Positions 51,304-58,239 of a stretch of 64,000 nucleotides of DNA are shown piece after piece (within the stretch, counting starts at the first letter, position 1; each line of letters opens with the position of its first letter). This stretch comes from Rhizobium sp. Q54. GTDB lineage: Bacteria > Pseudomonadota > Alphaproteobacteria > Micropepsales > Micropepsaceae. Made by a program: the position numbers and the translations under genes. Where the stretch lies: positions 1-64,000 of the forward strand of contig CAMCWK010000007.1 in assembly GCA_945882615.1 (NCBI GenBank), written 5' to 3'. A model generated the notes under the pieces. The model did no database searches and was not told the DNA's origin. It saw only the letters and a program-made list of their open reading frames with translations.

Positions 51304-51397
51304 AACCCGCGTAATCCCTGCCAAAACCGGCAGTTGGCGCTGGGGCAGCCATGCTATAAAACCCGCCCAGCCCAAGCCCACAGCACCGGAATCACCC

Positions 51398-52021
51398 ATG
51401 GCCCTGCCCCGTAACACCATCATCGCAATCGCCGCCGCCGTCATCCTGGTGGCGGGCGGCGTCGGGGCCTGGTTCCTGCTCAAATCCCCGTCCACCGACG
51501 CGCCGGCCGCCACCGCCGCCCAGGATGACGGCCCCCTGCCCGATCCGCACATCGTGCTGATCAGTATGGATGACGTCACCCAGGGCTCGACCCTGGGCCA
51601 GAGCATCATGACCCAGATCCAGGCCCTGGCCACCCAGGCCAAGGAGGAACTGGGCGCCGAAGCCAAGGCGCTGCAGACCGAACAGGCGGCGATCGCCAAG
51701 CTGCCGGCCGCCGAGCGCGCCGCGCGGATGGAAGCCTTTGCCCCGCGTAGCAACGCGTTCCAGCAAAAGGCGGCGCAGCGCGACGCCCAGCTCAAGGCCG
51801 CGTTCGGTCAGGCCCGCGCGGCGCTGGGCAAAGAGATCGAACCCATCCTGCGCGACATCACGGTCAAGCGCGGCGCCAACATCGTGATGGACCGCCGCGT
51901 CTCGGCCGTCGCGCCCGATCCCGGCCAGGACATCACCGAAGATGTGGTGAAGGCGCTGAACGCCAAGACCACCAGCTATGAAGTCAAGCTGCCGCCGCCC
52001 CAGCCGGTCCAGGCGCAGTAA
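51398..52021 (+). CDS. OmpH/Skp-like periplasmic chaperone
   Basis: Encodes 207 aa with an N-terminal membrane helix (about 7-26) that could be an uncleaved anchor rather than a signal, then a long helical coiled region (about 65-140, QALATQAKEELGAEAKALQTEQAAIAKL) between two short beta segments (IVLISMDDVTQGS and ANIVMDRRVSA). This matches the OmpH/Skp layout, which shields outer-membrane proteins in transit. It is not beside bamA, the usual place, so it may be a second homologue. Confidence 0.8.
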   Translation: MALPRNTIIAIAAAVILVAGGVGAWFLLKSPSTDAPAATAAQDDGPLPDPHIVLISMDDVTQGSTLGQSIMTQIQALATQAKEELGAEAKALQTEQAAIAKLPAAERAARMEAFAPRSNAFQQKAAQRDAQLKAAFGQARAALGKEIEPILRDITVKRGANIVMDRRVSAVAPDPGQDITEDVVKALNAKTTSYEVKLPPPQPVQAQ

Positions 52022-52087
52022 CGAACGCCAACCCACCACCAGCCGCCGACGTAATTTTCGTTTTCACAACCACAGAAGGATCACCCC

Positions 52088-52228
52088 ATGGCCGCGCGCC
52101 GCAACAATGCCCGCAAGAAAGAAAAAAGACGACGTCACGCCGGAGCCCGCAAGGCTTTCCGCGAAGCCGCCGCCGCCACCGCCAAGGAACCGCCGCAGCG
52201 CCAGGCTCCGAAGCGGCCGTCCAAGTAA
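52088..52228 (+). CDS. Very basic 46-aa protein
   Basis: A small ORF with AAGGA 7 nt upstream. About half of its residues are Lys or Arg (ARRNNARKKEKRRRHAGARKAF), with a disordered Pro/Gln/Ala end resembling histone H1-like tails. It lies 66 nt behind the OmpH-like gene. DNA or RNA binding is a guess from charge. Confidence 0.45.
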   Translation: MAARRNNARKKEKRRRHAGARKAFREAAAATAKEPPQRQAPKRPSK

Positions 52229-52250
52229 AACGACGGACGAAAATGCAAAA

Positions 52251-52279
52251 AGGGCGTGGCGGGAAACCGCCGCGCCCTT
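52251..52279 (+). terminator. Terminator-like hairpin
   Basis: Stem AGGGCGTGGCGG with CCGCCGCGCCCT (one G-U pair), loop GAAAC, then TCTGCTTT. It follows the small basic gene and marks the left border of the lower-GC islet. Confidence 0.65.
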
Positions 52280-52482
52280 CTGCTTTGAAACCTTCCGTTA
52301 ATGGACCAGTTGCAGCGCGCCCTAACTTCAAAAAAGCCTCTTAAATCAAAGGCGCGAGCAGGGGTGTGATTCGCCATAGCCGCAAAAAAAGCCGGCGAAA
52401 TGGCCGCAAAAATCCCCAAAAATCGACAAATTCAACGTCATATTTGACACTCATAGCCCAGGCTCTAAAAATATATCACGCA

Positions 52483-52582
52483 GACGAGCATGGAGGGTCG
52501 GCTGCCGATGGCACCTGTAAGAGGGTGTACGGTCGGCGAGTTAGGCTCTCCGCTCCATGCCATCGGCAGCCCCTTGCTCGTC
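52483..52582 (+). repeat. Long inverted repeat upstream of ParB-domain gene
   Basis: Two paired blocks: GACGAGCA (52483-52490) with TGCTCGTC (52575-52582), and GGCTGCCGATGGCA (52500-52513) with TGCCATCGGCAGCC (52558-52571). The loop is 44 nt. It lies 23 nt before the ParB-domain start in a stretch (52280-52600) otherwise without genes and AT-rich around 52440-52480. It could be a leader RNA structure or a protein-binding site. Confidence 0.8.
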
Positions 52583-52604
52583 ACATGAACGAGAGGGATG
52601 CATG

Positions 52605-53282
52605 ATGGCAAAAGTTACGTTCACGAAATCTGCTAAATCTTTCAACTATAGGCTAGCCAAAAAGTCGCTCGGAGAGCGCAACCGGCTTAAGGACCGGGTT
52701 GCACTTGAGGAAGTCCGCCCGAGCAGAAACGACTTGCTGCCGAGAATGGTTCTTGAGAATCGTCCCATTGCATTGCTGCGCGCGCCCCATCGCAATGTTC
52801 GTGAACAGCAGCCCGCTCACGAAACGGAAGTTGCGTTTTCCATCAAGAAGCTTGGCTTTTCCTCGCCGCCCATTGTTACCGAAGCCGGAGAGATCATTGA
52901 CGGGGTAACCAAGGTCGCGGCCGCTGCGGCTTTAGGTATGACCGAATTGCCGTGTATCGTGATTTACGATTTGTCGCAGCAGGACACCAAGCTGCTCCGG
53001 ATCGCGCTCAATCGGCTGGGTGAGAAGGGCAGTTCCCGGTTCTCCCTGAAGGTTGATAAATGTGCGACACCGCTTGCTCCGGATGAACGAATTGTGGAAA
53101 TGCCCCTAGACCAGGAGACCGTCGATGGCTGGCATGCCGCGGGATATTTCCCCGCAGGAACCTCCCGGCGCATCGAAGACATCGCAGAGGAAGAACTGAA
53201 TTTCGCTTACGAAAGATGGAAGCAGGAAAGAAACTTCCAGACGCGCGAACCCGGGCGCCGCAGACGCAGATCATGTAGCTGA
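52605..53282 (+). CDS. Orphan ParB/Srx-domain protein
   Basis: Encodes 225 aa from ATG 52605 (ATG 52602 is adjacent; the ribosome site GAGAGGG is 7 nt upstream). Residues 60-150 match the ParB/sulfiredoxin N-terminal fold, with PIALLRAPHRNVREQ, LGFSSPPIVTEAGEIIDGVTKVAAAAALGM, CIVIYDL and ALNRLGEKG. Such domains usually sit ahead of a DNA methylase or a helix-turn-helix domain; here only a short helical end and an Arg-rich tail follow. It has lower GC than its surroundings and lies against tRNA-Val, suggesting foreign origin. Possible functions are nucleic-acid or nucleotide binding. Confidence 0.7.
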   Translation: MAKVTFTKSAKSFNYRLAKKSLGERNRLKDRVALEEVRPSRNDLLPRMVLENRPIALLRAPHRNVREQQPAHETEVAFSIKKLGFSSPPIVTEAGEIIDGVTKVAAAAALGMTELPCIVIYDLSQQDTKLLRIALNRLGEKGSSRFSLKVDKCATPLAPDERIVEMPLDQETVDGWHAAGYFPAGTSRRIEDIAEEELNFAYERWKQERNFQTREPGRRRRRSCS

Positions 53283-53363
53283 AGGGGGAATGCTTCCAAA
53301 TATTTGAATTCGCATGCGCAAAAAGGAGCGCAAACAGTGAGCAACTTATAGGAGTGGAAGAAA

Positions 53364-53438
53364 TGGTGGGCGCGACAGGGATCGAACCTGTGACCCCTTC
53401 CATGTCAAGGAAGTGCTCTCCCGCTGAGCTACGCGCCC
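53364..53438 (-). tRNA. tRNA-Val (GAC)
   Basis: 75 nt on the minus strand: acceptor GGGCGCG paired with CGCGCCC, D arm AGCTCAGCGGGAGAGC, anticodon stem-loop CTTCC-TTGACAT-GGAAG with anticodon GAC, T arm CAGGTTCGATCCCTG, and an encoded CCA end. All arms pair correctly. It reads the valine codons GUC and GUU. Confidence 0.95.
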
Positions 53439-53554
53439 CACCGATGCGGCAGAAGGGCGTCTCTATAACCGTGGGGGGCCGGGGGGGCAAGCGGGCTGCC
53501 AACGGGCTGGATGGGGGCGAAAAGCCCGGCCCCAAAGGGGCTTAGGGCCCCGCT

Positions 53555-53917
53555 TCAGGCCGCCGCCAGCATGCGGTCCACTTCGGCCACGATTTCGCGC
53601 AGGTGGAACGGCTTGGACAGCACCTTGGCCTGCTTGGGCGCCCCGCTCGCCGGGTGCAGCGCCACGGCGGCAAAGCCGGTGATGAACATGATCTTCAGGG
53701 TGGCATTCAGTTCGGCGGCCCGCTTGGCCAGCTCGATCCCGTCCATGCCGGGCATCACGATATCGGTCAGCAAAAGGTCGAAACTCTCGCCCTTCACGCA
53801 CTCCCAGGCATCGCCGCCGTCGCCGAAATCGGTCACGGCATGGCCGGCCTTGACCAGCGCCGCCGCAAGAAACTTGCGCAGGGATTCGTCGTCTTCCGCC
53901 AAAAGGATATGCGCCAT
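53555..53917 (-). CDS. cpdR: Response regulator CpdR
   Basis: Encodes 120 aa, a lone receiver domain: EDDESLRKFLAAAL (acid pocket), FDLLLTDIVMP (Asp52), MFITGFAAVAL and VLSKPFHL. It closely resembles CpdR of Rhizobiales and Caulobacter, which when unphosphorylated delivers ClpXP to the pole to degrade CtrA and other cell-cycle proteins. The location between tRNA-Val and the N-formylglutamate amidohydrolase gene also matches the Rhizobiales order. Its partner kinase is the CckA-ChpT path elsewhere in the genome. Confidence 0.9.
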   Translation of the reverse strand: MAHILLAEDDESLRKFLAAALVKAGHAVTDFGDGGDAWECVKGESFDLLLTDIVMPGMDGIELAKRAAELNATLKIMFITGFAAVALHPASGAPKQAKVLSKPFHLREIVAEVDRMLAAA

Positions 53918-54077
53918 GGTTTCCGCCCTGCCCGTCCCTATACAAGCCTATACAGGGCGAACCTGTAAACCGCGGTTAACGCCCCGGTTTACGCCCCAGT
54001 TCCGCCCCCGGCCCGGCCCCCCGTCAGCCCCCGCCTTGCCAGCCCCGCCGGGCGGTGTTTCCCTGTACCCCGCGACC

Positions 54078-54938
54078 ATGACCGAACCTGCGCCCCCCTT
54101 CCGCCTGGACCGTCCGGCCCGCCAAAGCGTGCCGTTCGCCTTCGCCTCCCCCCATTCGGGCCGGGCCTATCCCGACACCCTTCTGGCCAGGACCCGGCTG
54201 GACGCCGTCACCTTGCGCCGCTCGGAAGATGCCTATGTCGATCAGCTGTTCGCCGGCGTCACCGCCCTGGGCGCGCCGCTGCTGGCCGCCCAGTTTCCCC
54301 GCGCCCTGCTGGATGTGAACCGCGGCATGGCCGAGATCGACCGCGCCATGGTCAGCGGCGCCCTGGACGTAAAGGTCGATGCCCCCAGCCCGCGCGTCGC
54401 CGCCGGGCTTGGCGTGATCCCGCGCATCGTGCGCGACGGGGCCGAGATCTATCGCGCCAAGCTCGACAGCGCCGAAGTCCATGCGCGGCTGGAACAGCTC
54501 TACAAGCCCTATCACGCGGCGCTGGCCGCGCTGATGGAGGAAACGCGCACACGTTTCGGCGTGGCGGTGCTGATCGATTGCCATTCCATGCCCTCGGCCC
54601 TGTCGGTGCCCGACATTGTGCTGGGCGACCGCTATGGCGCATCGGCCGCGCCGGCGGTGACAGCGCGCGCCGAATCCGCCTTCCTGCGCGAAGGCTTCAC
54701 CATCGCCCGCAACACCCCTTATGCCGGCGGCCACACCACGGTGCAGTATGGCAAGGTCGCGTTGGGGTGCCACGCGCTGCAGATCGAGATCAACCGCGCG
54801 CTCTATCTGGACGAAGACAAGATCACCAAGAAGCCGTCGTTTGAGGCGGTGCGCACCCGCCTCACCCGCGCGATGGAATATCTCACCGCAATCAACGCCG
54901 CCGACCTCGGCGGCCAGATGCCGCTGGCGGCGGAGTAG
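54078..54938 (+). CDS. N-formylglutamate amidohydrolase-family enzyme
   Basis: Encodes 286 aa with FAFASPHSGRAYP at the start, SEDAYVDQLF, ALLDVNRGMAEIDR, LIDCHSMPS and GGHTTVQYG; these give the His, Glu and Asp metal-ligand set of the FGase family (HutG-type, zinc-dependent). It cleaves N-formylglutamate to glutamate and formate in histidine degradation, or an unknown N-acyl amino acid. No hut genes are adjacent; the pairing with cpdR is positional and conserved in Rhizobiales. The ATG at 54078 begins the conserved region. Confidence 0.88.
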   Translation: MTEPAPPFRLDRPARQSVPFAFASPHSGRAYPDTLLARTRLDAVTLRRSEDAYVDQLFAGVTALGAPLLAAQFPRALLDVNRGMAEIDRAMVSGALDVKVDAPSPRVAAGLGVIPRIVRDGAEIYRAKLDSAEVHARLEQLYKPYHAALAALMEETRTRFGVAVLIDCHSMPSALSVPDIVLGDRYGASAAPAVTARAESAFLREGFTIARNTPYAGGHTTVQYGKVALGCHALQIEINRALYLDEDKITKKPSFEAVRTRLTRAMEYLTAINAADLGGQMPLAAE

Positions 54939-54949
54939 CCAACTCTCCC

Positions 54950-55068
54950 TGTCATTCCCGGCGAGCATCGCGCGTCAGCGCGATGGGAGGGAAGGGAATC
55001 CATGGTGAGACAAGCGCAGACGGATAGATGGATTCCCTTCCCCTCGCTCCGCTCGGCCGGGAATGACA
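54950..55068. repeat. Dispersed palindromic repeat, copy C
   Basis: A 119-bp copy with both arms intact. Copy D follows after 12 bp in the same orientation. Together they fill most of the 359-bp gap between the amidohydrolase and the gene at 55298. Confidence 0.9.
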
Positions 55069-55080
55069 AGACCGGCAAAC

Positions 55081-55194
55081 TGTCATTCCCGGCGAGCATC
55101 GCGAAGCGGTGCGAGGGAAGGGAATCCATGGTGAAACAAGCGCAGACGGATAGATGGATTCCCTTCCCCTCGCTCCGCTCGGCCGGGAATGACA
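55081..55194. repeat. Dispersed palindromic repeat, copy D
   Basis: A 114-bp copy nearly identical to C, including the loop ACAAGCGCAGACGGATAG, with a slightly shortened left hairpin. The pair looks like a recent tandem duplication. Confidence 0.9.
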
Positions 55195-55297
55195 CAAGGC
55201 GCGAATAAGGCAATTGCGGCGCGATAAAATTGCACGTCCCCCCGCAACCCTCCCCTTTCGAAAACGTTTTTAGGAGGCATCCCAAAAGGGGTTCCAA

Positions 55298-55654
55298 ATG
55301 CTGCATCCTGTACGCATCGCCGCCACAAGCGCGCTTTTCCTGCTGGCTCTCCTGGTTCCCGCCGGTGCCGAAACCCTGGCGCCCACCGCCCTCAACAGCC
55401 TGACCACGCCGCCCAATATTTCGGCAGCCCCCGTGATGGACCAGCATGGCCGCGTCATCGGCACCAACGCGCGCATCCAGACCGATCATGAAGGCAAGCC
55501 CGCCGCACTGGCCTTCACCGCGCGGAGCGGAACCACCATCGTCCTGGGCGCCGCCGCCGTCAGCTTTGATGGCAGCGTCCTGGTAGCCGACAGCGAACAG
55601 CCCCAGATCGCCGCCCTGACCGCCCCGCCCGCGCTGCGCACGGCGGTGAACTGA
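55298..55654 (+). CDS. Secreted PRC-barrel-like protein
   Basis: Encodes 118 aa: signal peptide (1-24, ending AGAE) and a small beta domain with SAAPVMDQHGRVIGTNARIQTDHEGKPAALAFTA, the pattern of PRC-barrel-type proteins, and ending in a Pro/Ala tail. Its location in the periplasm is expected. The stop overlaps the start of the next gene (TGATG), so both are coupled, and a class A beta-lactamase gene follows. Confidence 0.65.
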   Translation: MLHPVRIAATSALFLLALLVPAGAETLAPTALNSLTTPPNISAAPVMDQHGRVIGTNARIQTDHEGKPAALAFTARSGTTIVLGAAAVSFDGSVLVADSEQPQIAALTAPPALRTAVN

Positions 55655-55896
55655 TGCGCACCGCGATCGTCGTCACCGTCGCCTTGATGCTTGCGGTCGG
55701 ATCGACCATTGCGCAGAGCCAGCCCGCGCCGCTGCCGCCCGGCCAGCCCGCCGGCCTGAAACAGGCGCAGCGCGGCGACAACACCCTGGCCATCGTCTTG
55801 GGCGTGGGCGCGGTTGCGGCGGGCATCGCCCTGGTTGCGTCCAACAATAACGACGACAGCAACCCCGTCGTGCCCACCACCACCACCGCGCCGTAA
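55654..55896 (+). CDS. Small secreted/membrane protein
   Basis: Encodes 80 aa with a signal peptide (1-20), a Pro/Gln/Ala linker and one hydrophobic helix (about 45-62, AIVLGVGAVAAGIALVA), then a disordered Asn/Asp/Thr end. It may be a tail-anchored periplasmic peptide. It is translationally coupled to the upstream PRC-barrel-like gene and 39 nt from the beta-lactamase start. Confidence 0.6.
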   Translation: MRTAIVVTVALMLAVGSTIAQSQPAPLPPGQPAGLKQAQRGDNTLAIVLGVGAVAAGIALVASNNNDDSNPVVPTTTTAP

Positions 55897-55935
55897 GCCT
55901 TTTCTTTGTCGCGCCGCGCTGGCTAAATCGCCCGC

Positions 55936-56832
55936 ATGGGTCCTGGCCGCCGCCATCTGCTTGCCGCGCTGCTGGCGCTTGCCACGGGGCCGGCGCTCGC
56001 TCAGCCGCGCGGCCGCCGCACCCCCTTGCCCTTCGACCCCACCATCGCCGCCATCGAACGCAAGTATGGCGGCAGGCTGGGCGTCTTCGCGCTGGACACC
56101 ATGACGCGCAAGACCATGGCCTGGCGCCCCGACGAACGCTTCAACATGTGCAGCACCTTCAAGCTGCTCTTGGCGGCGCAGCTTCTGGCCAAGGTGGATG
56201 CGGGCAGCGAGAACCTGTCGCGCAAGCTGTTCTATGGCCCGGGCGATCTCTTGCCCGGCTCGCCGGTGACCACGCGCCATGCCGAGGAAGGCGCGCTCGG
56301 CATCGCCGTGCTGGCCCGCGCCATTGTCGAGGTCAGCGACAACGCCGCCGCCAATCTGCTCTTGCGCGCGCTGGGCGGGCCGGCCGCCCTCACCCGCTTC
56401 GTGCGCACGCTGGATGACGAAGCCACGCGCGCCGACCGCTTTGAGCCCGATTGCAACCTGTATGATCCGCTGCTCGACACCACCACGCCGCGCGCCATGA
56501 TTCTCACCCTGCGCCGCATCCTGATGGGCCGGACACTCAGCGAAAAATCCCGCCAGATGCTGGAGGGCTGGATGATCGCCAGCACCACCGGCGACGGGCG
56601 CCTGCGCGCTGGCTTGCCGCGCGGCTGGATCGCGGGCAGCAAGACCGGCACCAGCACCGCGCGCCACACCAATGACGTGGCGATCGTGCGCCCGCCGGGG
56701 CGCAGGCCGCTGCTGGTCGCCGCTTATTATGATGCGCCGCGCGTGAGTCTCAGCGAACGCGAACAGGTGATGCGCGACGTGGGTAACGCTTTTGTGACAT
56801 GGTTTCGGGGTGGGGCCCGTCCGGCGCCTTAG
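55936..56832 (+). CDS. Class A serine beta-lactamase
   Basis: Encodes 298 aa with a signal peptide (1-22, ending ALAQ). All class A motifs are present: CSTFK (Ser73, Lys76), SDN (134-136), the omega-loop acid in FEPDCN (Glu170, Asn174) and KTG (236-238, KTGTST). It hydrolyses beta-lactams in the periplasm. The omega loop has YDPLLDTTTP in place of the usual PGDxRDTTTP. A chromosomal location without mobile elements suggests an intrinsic gene. No ampR/blaI gene is adjacent; regulation is unknown. Confidence 0.9.
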   Translation: MGPGRRHLLAALLALATGPALAQPRGRRTPLPFDPTIAAIERKYGGRLGVFALDTMTRKTMAWRPDERFNMCSTFKLLLAAQLLAKVDAGSENLSRKLFYGPGDLLPGSPVTTRHAEEGALGIAVLARAIVEVSDNAAANLLLRALGGPAALTRFVRTLDDEATRADRFEPDCNLYDPLLDTTTPRAMILTLRRILMGRTLSEKSRQMLEGWMIASTTGDGRLRAGLPRGWIAGSKTGTSTARHTNDVAIVRPPGRRPLLVAAYYDAPRVSLSEREQVMRDVGNAFVTWFRGGARPAP

Positions 56833-56880
56833 TTATACCGCGCCGCAATATATGCGCGCAAAGGAAGCAGGCTGCGCAAA

Positions 56881-57066
56881 ATCCAGTCAGAAATGTCATA
56901 ATTTCCAGACGTTCTGCGGCTTTTTGTCTGGAATCGTTTCCGCTTTTATCTTGCGGGCCAGGGCCCATCGGAGCATATTGTTGCAGCGCGGCATTAAGTT
57001 GCCGCCGCCCTTCCTGGGCGTTTCCTCCCTGAACTTGGCCGCTCTTCGGAGCGGCCATTTTTTTTG
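56881..57066 (+). ncRNA. Candidate small RNA
   Basis: The stretch has an 8-bp stem (TTCCAGAC at 56903-56910 with GTCTGGAA at 56926-56933), a GC-rich middle and the terminal hairpin with a UUCG tetraloop at 57036-57057 followed by eight T. That arrangement fits a small RNA of about 150-190 nt. No conserved family is recognised (6S-like features were considered but not established), and the 5-prime end is unknown. Confidence 0.3.
57036..57066 (+). terminator. Strong intrinsic terminator with UUCG loop
   Basis: Stem TGGCCGCTC/GAGCGGCCA with loop TTCG and a run of eight T. It lies 204 nt beyond the beta-lactamase stop. Confidence 0.93.
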
Positions 57067-57317
57067 GCCTAGCTTTTATAGGCGCGCCTTCGCGCGCCAG
57101 AAAAGCTGGCCCCGCACCGAGCAACACCGCCCCATCAACCAACGCAATGCGAGGGCGGACGCGTGAAGCAAGCGCGAACCACCACTTTCTCCGCACACGG
57201 AAGTTCCAACCTCCGCACCCCGTTAAGTTTTTCGTCACGCGATCTTCGCCTACGGGCAACAAAAGAGTCGTGCGAAGCACCTAAACGTCCCGTCATGAAC
57301 AAGCCGGGTGGCATGGC

Positions 57318-58211
57318 ATGAGCGACAGTCTGTGGTTCGAGGATACCAGCCGAAGTTTCGCCCCCGTCCTGCCGCGCCCACATACTGCCGCGCCTCCCCG
57401 CACCAGCGCTGCCCGCTTCACCCGCCACCGCACCATCTTCATCTCCGACACCCATCTGGGCACCCGCGGCTGCAAGGCCGAAGCGCTCGCCGACTTCCTC
57501 GCCCATAACGAATGCGAAACCCTGTTCCTGGTCGGCGACATCGTCGATGGCTGGCAGATGAAGCGCCGCTGGTACTGGACCGCGGCGCAGGACCGGGTGG
57601 TGGCCGAGATACTGCGAAAAGTCGATCACGGCACGCGCGTGATCTTCGTGCCCGGCAACCATGACGAATTCGCCCGCGATTATGCCGGGCGCCTGTTCGG
57701 CGGCATCGAGATCATCGAGGAAACCATCCACCAGGGCGCCGACGGCAAGCACTATCTGGTGCTGCATGGCGACCGCTTTGATGGCGTGATCACAAGCGCA
57801 AAATGGCTGGCCCATCTGGGCGACCGCGCCTATGGGATGATGCTGCGCGCCAACACGCTTTTGTTTGCCGTGCGCAAGCGCATGGGCCTGCCCTACTGGT
57901 CGCTGTCCGCCTGGCTGAAGCACAAGGTCAAGAATGCGGTCGAATATATCTCCCGCTTCGAGGAAGTGGTCGCCGCCGAAGCGGCCCGCCGCGGCGTCGA
58001 TGGCGTGGTCTGCGGCCATATCCACCATGCCGAAATCCGCCGGATCGGCGATGTCCTTTACCTGAATGACGGAGACTGGGTTGAAAGCTGCACCGCCCTT
58101 GTCGAAGATGCCCGCGGCCATATGGAGATTCTGCGCTGGGCAACCCCGCCTCACACCACGACCAGCCGCGCCGCCGCCCCCAAGGGCGCGCTTGTACCCG
58201 CGCAGGTCTGA
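57318..58211 (+). CDS. LpxH-like metallophosphoesterase
   Basis: Encodes 297 aa. The calcineurin-like fold has SDTHLGTRG, LVGDIVDGW, PGNHDE, LHGDRFD and CGHIHHAE, the full set of metal motifs of the UDP-2,3-diacylglucosamine diphosphatase group. The protein is longer than LpxH, with a proline-rich N terminus (residues 1-35). In Alphaproteobacteria this subgroup is often paired with a GT4 transferase, which follows here, so the pair may make a non-phosphorus glycolipid rather than lipid A. Membrane association is likely. Confidence 0.85.
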   Translation: MSDSLWFEDTSRSFAPVLPRPHTAAPPRTSAARFTRHRTIFISDTHLGTRGCKAEALADFLAHNECETLFLVGDIVDGWQMKRRWYWTAAQDRVVAEILRKVDHGTRVIFVPGNHDEFARDYAGRLFGGIEIIEETIHQGADGKHYLVLHGDRFDGVITSAKWLAHLGDRAYGMMLRANTLLFAVRKRMGLPYWSLSAWLKHKVKNAVEYISRFEEVVAAEAARRGVDGVVCGHIHHAEIRRIGDVLYLNDGDWVESCTALVEDARGHMEILRWATPPHTTTSRAAAPKGALVPAQV

Positions 58212-58239
58212 GCCGCTTCGTCCCGGGCCGATCCCCGGC

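Larger units (their letters stand above)
56833..57317. other. Gap with structured RNA candidate
   Basis: About 485 bp. A terminator lies at 57036-57066 and an inverted repeat at 56903-56933. No ORF on either strand looks coding. The first 200 bp may be a long 3-prime UTR of the beta-lactamase or an independent small RNA; 57067-57317 shows nothing I can support except the likely promoter of the gene at 57318. Confidence 0.5.

Noticed and set aside
53364-53438. An attL/attR pair around the tRNA-Val islet
   Set aside because: I looked for a second copy of the tRNA 3-prime end (TGGTGGGCGCGACAGG) on the left side of the islet and found none, so integration is not shown.
42227-55194. Palindromic repeats as a CRISPR array
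   Set aside because: Copies are far apart, long and internally palindromic, with no regular spacers and no cas genes.
56810-57166. 118-aa plus-strand ORF after the beta-lactamase
   Set aside because: It runs through the strong terminator at 57036 and has no coding character.
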